Positions 1 to 7,582 of a DNA stretch of 10,037 bases are shown piece by piece. Location: NCBI GenBank assembly GCA_002309305.1, contig DBWR01000047.1, positions 1 through 10,037 on the forward strand, written 5' to 3'. The translations under genes and the position numbers were made by a program. The notes under the pieces are model-generated. The model was not told the origin of the DNA. It was given only the letters and a program-made list of their open reading frames with translations, and ran no database searches. Source of the stretch: Treponema sp. UBA1233. GTDB taxonomy: Bacteria > Spirochaetota > Spirochaetia > Treponematales > Treponemataceae. Numbering within the stretch: position 1 is the stretch's first letter; every line of letters starts with the position of its first letter.

Positions 1-17
1 CTACATACATTATTTTG

Positions 18-23
18 TGTCAA
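18..23 (-). promoter_or_regulatory. Possible -35 box of a leftward gene outside the window
   Basis: On the minus strand these bases read TTGACA, a perfect sigma-70 -35 hexamer. At a 17-base spacing the -10 box would fall just beyond base 1, so it cannot be tested here. The rest of 1-95 is T-rich low-complexity sequence with short hairpins (CAAAAC 56-61 with GTTTTG 67-72) that lack a proper U-tract for either strand. No gene is visible in 1-95. Confidence 0.2.
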
Positions 24-95
24 CAGAATTTTCATCTTTTTTTGAATTTTTTTTTCAAAACGTCATGTTTTGGCGTTAAAAAAGCAAAAATTCAA

Positions 96-482
96 CTATT
101 TTTCCTTGACGGACGTTTTCTTTTTGTCTTCAGCCAGACCTTTTTCAGGATTTTTAAGGGCCTTTTCGTGCTTCTGAATGTCCTTTTGGATTTTCTTTAT
201 CTCGTCAATCATGGAAGCAAGCTCTTCATCACTTGACGGTGAAAGGCTTTCCATCTTTTCCGCTACAAATTTTTCGTAGGCATGGGAGCCCAACTTTGCG
301 TAAGTTTTTGTGAGCCTTGACTTTAGCTGGCTGAGTTCTATGCGCCTTACAGACTTGTCTCCAAATTCAGAAATTGCAGAACTGGCTGACTTTAAGCCTC
401 TTTTGCTGGCTTCGACACCACGGTCTATATACCCCAGAACAGTTTTTCCCAAAGTACCGTCGTTTTCTTTATTTTCCGCCAT
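96..482 (-). CDS. Small charged coiled-coil protein of unknown function
   Basis: This 128-residue protein begins MAENKEND and I do not recognise it as a named family. No signal peptide or membrane segment is visible, so it is probably cytoplasmic. Residues about 20-45 are a Ser/Ala/Lys-rich amphipathic stretch. Residues about 48-110 are rich in Leu, Lys and Glu with heptad-like spacing (ELSQLKSRL, then IDEIKKIQKDIQKHEKAL), which predicts a helical coiled coil. The tail is very Lys-rich and probably disordered. The start at 482 is chosen because GAGGTG lies 3 bases upstream (486-491) and a strong promoter lies just behind it. The frame stays open to 596, but that extension crosses the promoter and a palindromic repeat and reads like non-coding sequence. 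It lies downstream of the LptD-like gene on the same strand but looks independently transcribed. Confidence 0.8.
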   Translation of the reverse strand: MAENKENDGTLGKTVLGYIDRGVEASKRGLKSASSAISEFGDKSVRRIELSQLKSRLTKTYAKLGSHAYEKFVAEKMESLSPSSDEELASMIDEIKKIQKDIQKHEKALKNPEKGLAEDKKKTSVKEK

Positions 483-500
483 AAGCACCTCGCTTTCTAC

Positions 501-529
501 AATATAACACAATTCCCGGCTATCGGCAA
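501..529 (-). promoter_or_regulatory. Sigma-70-type promoter for the small coiled-coil gene
   Basis: On the minus strand TTGCCG (524-529) and TATATT (501-506) are separated by exactly 17 bases, and TGT directly before the -10 gives an extended -10. Transcription would start near 494, leaving a leader of about 12 bases that holds the GAGGTG ribosome binding site. This is one of the two clearest promoters in the window. Confidence 0.6.
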
Positions 530-550
530 ATTTTTTTTCTTGTGGTAACC

Positions 551-633
551 GGGGCTTGGGGCTTTGCCCCAGGAGAATGGGGTGCGGTGAAGGCACGGCA
601 CGTGACTGAACCCAGGGGAAAGGCTTTTCCCCT
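551..633. repeat. GC-rich extragenic palindromes between two genes
   Basis: Two tight inverted repeats sit in the 161-base gap after the LptD-like gene. TGGGGC (557-562) pairs with GCCCCA (566-571) around a TTT loop. AGGGGAAA (614-621) pairs with TTTCCCCT (626-633) around a 4-base loop. A further GGGGC copy precedes the first (551-555). Neither hairpin is followed by a U-tract on either strand, so they are not standard intrinsic terminators. The composition is far more GC-rich than the flanks. This pattern is typical of REP-like extragenic palindromic repeats, which can still act as mRNA 3' end stabilisers or weak terminators for the gene ending at 644. Copy number elsewhere in the genome cannot be seen here. 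Confidence 0.45.
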
Positions 634-643
634 CATATTGATT

Positions 644-3600
644 TTAAGGATTCAACTTGACGTCTCCGTATTCATCCACAATTTCCGTCTTGATTCCACC
701 CATAGGCCTCCACACAATCGACACAGTCATGTACGGATCAAAATTATATTCCCTTCTTCCGCCGGTGGTGATGAGCCTTGGGGTAACGGCAAAACTTGCA
801 GAAAAATCCCAGTCATGCAAATCATGCTTTACGGTAACCTTGAGGTTCTTGAGCTTGAAGCCTGAAGACTTTCTCAGTGTCTGGTCAGGATCATAAAAGG
901 CGTCGTCCGACCAGAATGCAAACGAATTGAACAGGTCGACAAAGACATTGGTTTCTCCAGGCAGCTCTATGTCAGAATTCCCGATTCCCTGGAAATAACG
1001 GTAGATGGATGAATTGCGGGTTTCGGAGCTGAACGTCAAATCTATGAACTTGTTTATCTTGAAGCTTATTGACGGAACAAAGCGGAAATAACTGTTTGTC
1101 GGGCGTATCAAATCAAACACAAGTGAAGTTGAAAAATCCGGGGTGAATGAAATCCTGTTCTTCCACCACTTGAAGGTCTTGGCGGGAAAGTCATAGGAGA
1201 GAGAAAGAGATTCAGGAAGAAATTCCTTTTCTGTCCTTGCAACCCATCCGTTGGTGGAATTGAAATCATAGCCGTAGGTCGTGGACATTGAATAGGAGAC
1301 GGAAAGGTTCCTGTAGTTGAGGGCCAGCTTTAAAGCCGAAGCCTCCCACTTTTCCCAGTCGAATGAAAATGATTCGGTTAACGACAGCTTATTTTCAGTG
1401 GAAGAAAAAAGATTTAGGCTTGCATTCTGCCTGAAGAAATTCCAGTTCCACTTTACGGAGCCGTCTGAGTTTTTGGTCTTGTATACTCCGGTTGAAAAAG
1501 AGGTGTTTACGTATGGAAAATTGAGAGCAAGAGAAGCATCATAGGAACTCAGCTGTGGAGGAAGCTTTGTGGTAAGGGTCAGGGTCTGTGACAGTGATGA
1601 TGACTGCTGTGACGAAAAGCTTAGAGAAAAACTATGCTGTGTAATTGATTTTTCGTCCGTCAAATCCAGAAGGTGATACTTCCACTCCGGATCATCTTCC
1701 GTTCCCGTGAATTCCGTCCTGATGATTTTTGCCGTCGTATTCCATGTAAGGCTTGTGTTCTTGAACATGTCGGTATATAAAAGCGGTTTTAAGACGAGGC
1801 TGTTTGTTCCCGTCAGGTCCATGCTGAATGCAGAGTAATCCGATTTTTTTATGGATGCCGCTGATGAGTCCGTATAGCCGTCGAGCCTTGGGTGCGTCTG
1901 ATATGAAGGGTTGAACGAGAGGTCATTGTTCATTGTGAAAAAAGAACCCCGGTAAGAAAACTTGCTTGATATGGTAGCGGGAGACTTTATCTGATAGAAC
2001 GAAGACTGGACTTTATCCCAGGAGAAATCAGACGGTTCTGCAATTGAAGAAGCAAGATAGTTTATCTGTGAAGTAAACTGAGGTGAAATTGAATATGTCA
2101 GGGCATATTCGATTCCAGGCATTGTGGTTACTGAAAGTGAATTCTTTGAATCAAGAAGTGGAAGTGCAGTCTCAGGAAGAACAGGAGCCTTAGTCTTTTT
2201 GTCCTCTTCCTTTTCCTGTGCAGACTTGTTTTCCGCTTCATTTTCCCTCAGGTCATTGGGCAGTTCAAGTGCGATGGGAAAGTCAGTCTTTTGTTTTGAT
2301 GCTTCCACAGTTTTTGATGATGAATACTTGAATATTGTTCCAGAAATCTGTGTGCTTATCTTGAATGGAGAAAGCTGGGACGGATAATAAAACATCCTCT
2401 CCGGGCTGTAGATTGAAAGCAGGTCGGTGTTGGAAATTGAAGCCTGCTTTGAATTGAATGTCAGCGATGAAGAAAGGGAAGATATGCTCAAATTGCAGAC
2501 GTAGGGTTTGATTGATTCAGGCAGGGGAATTGAATATGACGCTTCGGCATTCCATGTAAACGATGATACTGTGGATGCTGTGACCTTGTTCTTGCTGTCT
2601 TGTTCCGAACTCATCAGGAAACTTATCCAATCCATTGATTCGCTTCTGTTCCTGAAGTCATCCTGGAAAAACGGATCTGAATAAAAAGGCATGCTCAGGC
2701 GCAGTGAAAAAGGTTTTGATATCGAAAGGTTAAAATCACCGCCATATCTGAACGGAAGCTCAAAGCCCATGAAATTGGAATGGTCCGAATAGATTGTTCC
2801 TGACATTGCATAGGGCATGTATGTTTCTGAAAGAGAATCATAGAACACTGTGTTGCTGAAGCCGATTTGAAGCGCACCCTCCAAAGTGGAGACAACCGAG
2901 TTTGGAGCCATCGACCCCTGGAGTCCAATCATTCCGCCAAGATTCGTATAATAGTCCGCCATGATTTTTAAGTAGGCAGAAGTGTTTCCTGTGTAGTCTT
3001 CATCCAGATTGTGAAGGACAAGCCCTTCCCTTTTCTGTTCCTTTAGCTTGCTTGGTTTTATGAAGTTGAACAATGCGGCAGAGACATCGGAATCATCGCC
3101 TGACTTTTTTTCTGAATCAAGAGGTTTTCTTCCCAAAAGATAAGTGGTTGAATTTATGAAATAACCTTTACGTACATCATATCCGAACGTTGGGTTAAAA
3201 ATCAATTCATCCTTTGGATAATAAAACGCAGGAAGGTACATTACCGGAACATTGCCGACATAAAGGACTGAATTCAAGAAAGCGAATTCTCCTCCGGGCA
3301 AAAGCCACAGCCTTGATGACTTTATTTTCCAGTGGGGCTCATCCTCATCATCACAGAAACTTAAGGTGGCATTCTTGAACGTTATTGCATTTTCGGAAGT
3401 CTTGCCAAAGAGCTCGGAGCTTACGATTAGAGAAGACCCTGACGGAAGGTTTATGGCATCGCTTGAAAGCTGAACTATTTTTCCGCCGTCAAAGATTCCC
3501 TCAAGAGTTTCGGTATTGAGAAGGAGGGTTTCCGCACTAATGTTCTGGGTACCGTCCGCACCACCTGTCTGTTTAAGTGACACGGAACCTGAGGCATAAA

Positions 3601-3886
3601 TCATTGAGCTTTTACGGTTGTATGTGATTTTGGAAGCGGTGATTGTAGTTTCCGTCTTGTCCTGTGTAACTTTAAGGGAAACAGAACCTGTCAGCACAAT
3701 TTCCTCTTCTCCGGTCTCCGAGTTTTTTACGTACTCGGTTTTGTCGGCGTTTATGATGTTGATTACGGATTTTGTTGACTGTGCGAAAGAACATGGAATG
3801 AATGCAAAAAGCATTAGCATGACGGCAAAGAAGCTTTTGAGGAATCCTAAGCTGTTCAATCTCATTGCCTTCATTATTCTATTCAT
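644..3886 (-). CDS. lptD: LptD/OstA-like outer-membrane assembly protein
   Basis: This 1080-residue precursor has a signal peptide (residues 1-35, hydrophobic core about 19-31, cleavage likely after SFA). Next comes an OstA/LptA-like beta-jellyroll (about 40-170), with the typical pattern of an ADKTEY strand followed by repeated ASGSVSLK-type strands. The LptD signature follows: SFCDDEDEPHW at 176-186, then VLYVGNVPVMYLPAFYYP at 207-224. The remainder (about 300-1080) is Ser/Thr/Tyr/Phe-rich alternating sequence expected of a large beta-barrel. In LPS-making bacteria LptD with LptE inserts lipopolysaccharide into the outer leaflet. In treponemes that lack LPS the cargo is uncertain, possibly other glycolipids. 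Only Cys178 and Cys464 follow the signal peptide, so the paired disulfides of E. coli LptD are not conserved. A very charged insertion at about 546-568 interrupts the barrel. The start overlaps the uvrA stop by 8 bases, which suggests translational coupling. A weak GGA lies 5 bases upstream, and Met5 and Met8 are alternative starts. Confidence 0.9.
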   Translation of the reverse strand: MNRIMKAMRLNSLGFLKSFFAVMLMLFAFIPCSFAQSTKSVINIINADKTEYVKNSETGEEEIVLTGSVSLKVTQDKTETTITASKITYNRKSSMIYASGSVSLKQTGGADGTQNISAETLLLNTETLEGIFDGGKIVQLSSDAINLPSGSSLIVSSELFGKTSENAITFKNATLSFCDDEDEPHWKIKSSRLWLLPGGEFAFLNSVLYVGNVPVMYLPAFYYPKDELIFNPTFGYDVRKGYFINSTTYLLGRKPLDSEKKSGDDSDVSAALFNFIKPSKLKEQKREGLVLHNLDEDYTGNTSAYLKIMADYYTNLGGMIGLQGSMAPNSVVSTLEGALQIGFSNTVFYDSLSETYMPYAMSGTIYSDHSNFMGFELPFRYGGDFNLSISKPFSLRLSMPFYSDPFFQDDFRNRSESMDWISFLMSSEQDSKNKVTASTVSSFTWNAEASYSIPLPESIKPYVCNLSISSLSSSLTFNSKQASISNTDLLSIYSPERMFYYPSQLSPFKISTQISGTIFKYSSSKTVEASKQKTDFPIALELPNDLRENEAENKSAQEKEEDKKTKAPVLPETALPLLDSKNSLSVTTMPGIEYALTYSISPQFTSQINYLASSIAEPSDFSWDKVQSSFYQIKSPATISSKFSYRGSFFTMNNDLSFNPSYQTHPRLDGYTDSSAASIKKSDYSAFSMDLTGTNSLVLKPLLYTDMFKNTSLTWNTTAKIIRTEFTGTEDDPEWKYHLLDLTDEKSITQHSFSLSFSSQQSSSLSQTLTLTTKLPPQLSSYDASLALNFPYVNTSFSTGVYKTKNSDGSVKWNWNFFRQNASLNLFSSTENKLSLTESFSFDWEKWEASALKLALNYRNLSVSYSMSTTYGYDFNSTNGWVARTEKEFLPESLSLSYDFPAKTFKWWKNRISFTPDFSTSLVFDLIRPTNSYFRFVPSISFKINKFIDLTFSSETRNSSIYRYFQGIGNSDIELPGETNVFVDLFNSFAFWSDDAFYDPDQTLRKSSGFKLKNLKVTVKHDLHDWDFSASFAVTPRLITTGGRREYNFDPYMTVSIVWRPMGGIKTEIVDEYGDVKLNP

Positions 3887-6827
3887 TTCGTTCCAGCATT
3901 TCCCTTACAAAAGTTCCCGTATAGCTTTTCTTGTTTTTGGCCACCTGCTCCGGGGTACCCGTCGCAACGACAGTTCCGCCGTTGTATCCGCCTTCCGGGC
4001 CCAAATCGATTATGTAGTCGGCCTGGCAGATGACGTCAAGGTTGTGTTCAATCATCACTACAGTGTTTCCCTTGTCCACCAGCTTTTGAATCACGCCCAT
4101 CAGCTGCTTGATGTCCACGAAATGCAGTCCGGTGGTAGGTTCGTCAAGGATGTAGAGGGTTTTGCCTGTTGAAGGCCTTGACAGTTCAGACGCAAGCTTT
4201 ACACGCTGGGCCTCTCCTCCACTTAATGTTAGGGCATTCTGTCCCAGTTGAATGTAGCCTAGGCCCACATCCTTTAAGGTCCGGAGTTTTCGGGCAATGT
4301 GGGGGATTGAGACGAAAAAGTCAGCCGCATCCTCTATGGTCATGTCAAGCACATCGCTGATTGTCTTTCCCTTGTAGAGTACGTCGAGGGTTTCCTGATT
4401 GAACCTTTTTCCATGGCATACGTCGCACTGAATGAAAACGTCGGGAAGGAAGTTCATTTCGATTGTGATTGTACCGGCACCCTGACAGTTTTCGCAGCGG
4501 CCTCCCTTTACGTTAAAGCTGAACCGTCCGTTCTTGTATCCCCTTGCCTTTGATTCAGGAAGGGATGCATAAAGCTCTCGGATCTTGTCGAACACTCCGA
4601 TGTATGTGACCGGATTTGAGCGCGGTGTTCGTCCGATTGGGCTCTGGTCTATGTTGATTACCTTGTCTATGTTTTCAAGTCCCGTAATCTTCTTGTAGCC
4701 GCCAGAAGGATATTCCGTGCGCATGACCGCATTGCTTGCCGCCGGGAAGAACACGTCGTTGAGCAAGGTTGACTTTCCGCTGCCTGAAACGCCCGTGATG
4801 CATGTAAAGGTTCCCAGGGGAATCGTTACGTCAATGTCCTTTAAGTTGTGCTCACTTGCTCCAAGAATCTGAATGACATCACCGTTTCCCTTTCTACGCT
4901 TTTGTGGCACAGGCATGGTGATTTTTCCCGCAAGATACTGGCCGGTAACGCTCTGCTTTACGGTCATGACCTGTTCGGGGGTTCCGCATGCCATAACCTG
5001 TCCGCCATGAACGCCAGCCCCAGGACCAATGTCTATGAGGTAGTCCGCCGTACGCAAAGTCTGCTCGTCATGCTCGACTACGATTACAGTATTGCCTAGG
5101 TCACGGAGGTATGTGAGGCTGTTTATGAGCCTCTGGTTGTCACGCTGATGAAGTCCGATTGAAGGTTCGTCAAGAACATACATGACTCCGGTAAGGCCGC
5201 TTCCGATTTGAGTTGAAAGCCTGATCCTCTGGGCCTCTCCACCGCTTAGGGTTGCGGCAGAACGTTCAAGCGTAAGGTATTCAAGCCCCACGTTCTTGAG
5301 GAAGCTTAGTCGGGCCTTTATTTCCTTTAGGATTTGGGATGCGATTTTTGATTCGGTTTCGGTGAGTTCAAGCTTTTCAAAAAATTCAATTGTCTCAAGG
5401 ACGGAAAAGCCTGTAAGGTCCCAGATGTTTTTTCCTCCGACGGTGACACACAAAGCCTCGGGCCTGAGCCTCTTTCCATGGCATGAAGAACACTCGCTGT
5501 GGGACATGTATTTTTCAAGTGACTCCCTGCCGGAATCCCCCCATGCCTCGTTGTAGCGCCTCCTTAAATCCGCCATTACGCCAATCCAGGGACGGTTGTA
5601 CGTGCTTTGGCCTTCCCCGCTCTGCTTGCGGTAAACCCAATGAAGGATTTTTGAATCGTCACCCTTCCATATAAAGTCACGCTGCTTTTTGTTCAGTTCA
5701 TCCATGGGAGTGTCAAGGGTAAAACCTAAGGCATCCGCTATTGCAGAAAACTGGGCGTGGTTCCAGGCGCTTTCAGGATTGTATGGGACAAGGGCACCCT
5801 CGTTAAAGGACAGGCTTGAATCCGGCATGATGAGGTCCATGTCAAAGTCCATCTTTTCGCCAAGACCCGTACAGTCAGGGCATGCGCCAAAGGGATTGTT
5901 GAAGCTGAAAAGACGGGGCTGAAGTTCAGGAATGGAAATGCCACAGTCAGGGCAGGCATTCTTCTGGCTGAAGAAAACCTCCTCCTCGATGTATGGGGCG
6001 TCACGGTCGTAGCTTCTTCCCTTTGAGTCAAGTTCAGCAGTCACAGCCGCATAGGATTCGTCCTCTTTGTTTATACGTCGCAAAACCGTAATGATACCGT
6101 TGGATGCCTTGAGTGCGGTTTCCACAGAGTCAGCGAGCCTTTTCCGGATGTCGTCCTTTATCACGATGCGGTCAACAACTATCTCTATAGTATGCTTCTT
6201 CTGCTTGTCAAGCTTGATAGAATCTTCCAGTTCCACCATGAGGCCGTCTATGCGTGCGCGTACAAAGCCCGCTTTTTTTGCGTCTTCGATTATCTTCTGG
6301 TGCTCGCCCTTTTTTCCACGGATGACAGGAGAAATAACGGTGAGCTTGGTTCCTGGAGTCCAGCTGAGTATGGTGTCGATTATCTGATCTATTGACTGTT
6401 CCTTGATTTCCCTTCCGCAGTTGGGGCAATGGGCGTGGCCTATCCTTGCGAATAAAAGGCGGTAGTAGTCGTAAATCTCTGTGACCGTTCCCACTGTTGA
6501 GCGGGGGTTTTTGTGAGTCGTCTTCTGTTCAATTGAAATGGCGGGTGAAAGGCCTGAGATCATGTCAACGTCGGGCTTATCCATGCGTCCCAGGAACTGT
6601 CTTGCATAGGAAGAAAGGCTTTCCATATAGCGCCTCTGACCTTCCGCAAAAAGAGTGTCGAATGCGAGGGAGGATTTTCCGGAGCCAGAAATGCCGCTTA
6701 TGACGACAAGCTTGTTTCGAGGCAGCTCCACGTTAATGTTCTTGAGGTTGTGCTCCCTGGCACCCTGTATGACAATCTTTTCATCGGCATCAACCGGGAA
6801 AACGGCCTTTTCTTTCTTTGAACTCAT
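3879..6827 (-). CDS. uvrA: Excinuclease ABC subunit A (UvrA)
   Basis: This 982-residue protein is full length for the DNA-damage sensor ATPase of nucleotide excision repair. UvrA dimers find distorting lesions and load UvrB in the cytoplasm. Visible parts, in order: Walker A GISGSGKSS (45-53); zinc-type CxxC pairs at 134/137, 292/295, 316/319 and 446/449; signature LSGGEAQRIRL (527-537) and Walker B VLDEPSIGLH (551-560); second Walker A GVSGSGKST (679-687); the C-terminal zinc module with cysteines 778, 781, 801 and 804; second signature LSGGEAQRVKL (868-878) and Walker B ILDEPTTGLH (893-902). No key residue is missing. The ATG at 6827 gives MSSKKEKAVFPVDADEKIVI, running straight into the conserved REHNLKNI region. 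The frame stays open to an ATG at 6926, but that N-terminus is not UvrA-like. No Shine-Dalgarno precedes 6827, and a -10-like TAGAAT lies only 8 bases upstream, so the mRNA may be leaderless. Confidence 0.98.
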   Translation of the reverse strand: MSSKKEKAVFPVDADEKIVIQGAREHNLKNINVELPRNKLVVISGISGSGKSSLAFDTLFAEGQRRYMESLSSYARQFLGRMDKPDVDMISGLSPAISIEQKTTHKNPRSTVGTVTEIYDYYRLLFARIGHAHCPNCGREIKEQSIDQIIDTILSWTPGTKLTVISPVIRGKKGEHQKIIEDAKKAGFVRARIDGLMVELEDSIKLDKQKKHTIEIVVDRIVIKDDIRKRLADSVETALKASNGIITVLRRINKEDESYAAVTAELDSKGRSYDRDAPYIEEEVFFSQKNACPDCGISIPELQPRLFSFNNPFGACPDCTGLGEKMDFDMDLIMPDSSLSFNEGALVPYNPESAWNHAQFSAIADALGFTLDTPMDELNKKQRDFIWKGDDSKILHWVYRKQSGEGQSTYNRPWIGVMADLRRRYNEAWGDSGRESLEKYMSHSECSSCHGKRLRPEALCVTVGGKNIWDLTGFSVLETIEFFEKLELTETESKIASQILKEIKARLSFLKNVGLEYLTLERSAATLSGGEAQRIRLSTQIGSGLTGVMYVLDEPSIGLHQRDNQRLINSLTYLRDLGNTVIVVEHDEQTLRTADYLIDIGPGAGVHGGQVMACGTPEQVMTVKQSVTGQYLAGKITMPVPQKRRKGNGDVIQILGASEHNLKDIDVTIPLGTFTCITGVSGSGKSTLLNDVFFPAASNAVMRTEYPSGGYKKITGLENIDKVINIDQSPIGRTPRSNPVTYIGVFDKIRELYASLPESKARGYKNGRFSFNVKGGRCENCQGAGTITIEMNFLPDVFIQCDVCHGKRFNQETLDVLYKGKTISDVLDMTIEDAADFFVSIPHIARKLRTLKDVGLGYIQLGQNALTLSGGEAQRVKLASELSRPSTGKTLYILDEPTTGLHFVDIKQLMGVIQKLVDKGNTVVMIEHNLDVICQADYIIDLGPEGGYNGGTVVATGTPEQVAKNKKSYTGTFVREMLERNE

Positions 6828-6835
6828 AGGCAAAT

Positions 6836-6864
6836 ATTCTAGTCCAAAACGGCGTTTTATACAA
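6836..6864 (-). promoter_or_regulatory. Candidate uvrA promoter with a dyad in its spacer
   Basis: On the minus strand TTGTAT (6859-6864) and TAGAAT (6836-6841) are 17 bases apart. The -35 is poor and the -10 differs from consensus at one base. The -10 ends 8 bases before the uvrA ATG, so transcription would begin at or next to the start codon. The spacer contains the interrupted palindrome AAAACGCCGTTTT (6846-6858, 5-bp arms, 3-base centre), which is where a repressor would block polymerase. An alternative -10 is TATAAA at 6856-6861, which lacks a good -35 and would give a normal short leader. Confidence 0.42.
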
Positions 6865-6878
6865 GAAGTTGAAGAAAA

Positions 6879-7138
6879 GTGTGGAAGACAAGTGCAAAAC
6901 CAAAGAAAAATTACCAGATATTGCATAATAAATGGAGTACTTTCATTTCCGGCTGGAACCGTGCCAAGCCTACATGAGCCGGGACACTCTCGTAACCATC
7001 TTTGCCTCGGCTAAGTTTTTTGGCAACACCCCACCCCCTTGCAAATGTATTCTTGTCACGAACCCAGCCTGCATTGCAGCACTCCCTTTGTCATACGCTT
7101 TTCGTTCTTTTTTTATTTATGGCACTTGTCTTCCACAC
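6879..7138. repeat. 17-bp perfect inverted repeat enclosing 226 bp
   Basis: GTGTGGAAGACAAGTGC at 6879-6895 recurs as its exact reverse complement at 7122-7138. A 17-bp match at this spacing is unlikely by chance in 10 kb. Pairing stops at the next base outward, and no target-site duplication is obvious (GAAAA on the left, AGTTT on the right). The unit lies just upstream of the uvrA promoter and just before the recombinase relic. It fits either a non-autonomous element with terminal inverted repeats or an invertible segment. Confidence 0.85.
6896..7121. other. Interior of the inverted-repeat unit, no convincing gene
   Basis: The centre (about 6945-7085) is clearly more GC-rich than the AT-rich ends. 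The best coding candidate is a 34-codon minus-strand frame (7074 down to 6970, beginning MQAGFVTRIHLQ). It has AGGGAG (7082-7087) 7 bases before its ATG, but I recognise no family and it may be chance. A rightward promoter-like pair, TTGTCA (7088-7093) and TTTTAT (7111-7116) 17 bases apart, lies near the right arm and points at the recombinase relic. The plus-strand frames here show no similarity to the recombinase. Confidence 0.3.
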
Positions 7139-7271
7139 AGTTTTTATACATAAGGAAATGATTTATAAATAGCAAGAATGAATGTTGGTGCATTTCCGTG
7201 GGTGGGACAGAAATTGAGGCATTTACTTGCCTGTGGCATGGCTCATACCCGACAGCCGAAAATCTGGCCAA

Positions 7272-7409
7272 TTCCTTCCGAAAAACGACCATGACATACG
7301 TACAATTCAGGAACTTCTTGACCACAGCGACATAAAAACCACTCAAATCTACACCCACGTCCTGAACAAGGGCCCCAACGGAGTAGTAAGTCCGCTTGAC
7401 AGATTGTAG
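7272..7409 (+). pseudogene. C-terminal stump of an integron-type tyrosine recombinase
   Basis: The frame ending at the TAG at 7407-7409 reads FLPKNDHDIRTIQELL, then DHSDIKTTQIYTHVLNKG, then SPLDRL. This is the last 45 or so residues of a tyrosine recombinase, and the IYTHVLN...G..SPLD ending is characteristic of integron integrases (IntI). It keeps the nucleophilic Tyr (IYTH) and the final active-site His (HSD). The usual Gly before that His is Asp. The catalytic Arg, the N-terminal DNA-binding domain and most of the HxxR region are absent. A possible remnant of HxxR, LRHLLA, is in another frame at 7214-7231, separated by about 37 extra bases, which indicates insertion plus frameshift. A TTG-initiated frame from 7227 exists, but its first 15 residues are not recombinase-like. 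The stump cannot be active. Whether it was a true IntI is not certain, because the IntI-specific extra domain is lost. Confidence 0.78.
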
Positions 7410-7493
7410 TGGAATGGAAAACATGGAAAAAATGGCAGGTCAGAGTTTACGTATTATGTTGATCGGGATCTTATACGGATACGCCTAAGACCC

Positions 7494-7521
7494 TTGAATT
7501 ATTTGCAAATTATGGTAATAT
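7494..7521 (+). promoter_or_regulatory. Sigma-70-type promoter for the GNAT gene
   Basis: TTGAAT (7494-7499) and TAATAT (7516-7521) are 16 bases apart, close to consensus at both boxes. Transcription would start near 7528, giving a leader of about 120 bases before the acetyltransferase ATG at 7647. The long leader includes a terminator-like hairpin and a short overlapping reading frame. Confidence 0.6.
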
Positions 7522-7582
7522 AGAGATATAGGTTTTTCAGCGGATTTCTTATTGTGGATAAAAAATACAAAATAAGAATATT

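Noticed and set aside
41..80. Hairpins after the small gene as an intrinsic terminator
   Set aside because: The stems (TTTGAA/TTCAAA and CAAAAC/GTTTTG) are AT-rich and not followed by a U-tract on the minus strand, so I could not call a terminator.
483..596. N-terminal extension of the small coiled-coil protein
   Set aside because: It would translate the promoter and the palindromic repeat. The start at 482 has a proper ribosome binding site.
3618..4172. 184-codon plus-strand frame across the uvrA/LptD junction
   Set aside because: It lies antisense to two well-supported genes and shows no recognisable motif, so it is a shadow frame.
6828..6926. 33-residue N-terminal extension of uvrA
   Set aside because: It is Cys/Phe-rich and unlike UvrA, has no ribosome binding site, and overlaps the candidate promoter and the left repeat arm.
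7113..7424. 103-codon minus-strand frame
   Set aside because: It is antisense to the recombinase stump, which has clear homology on the plus strand, and has no motif of its own.
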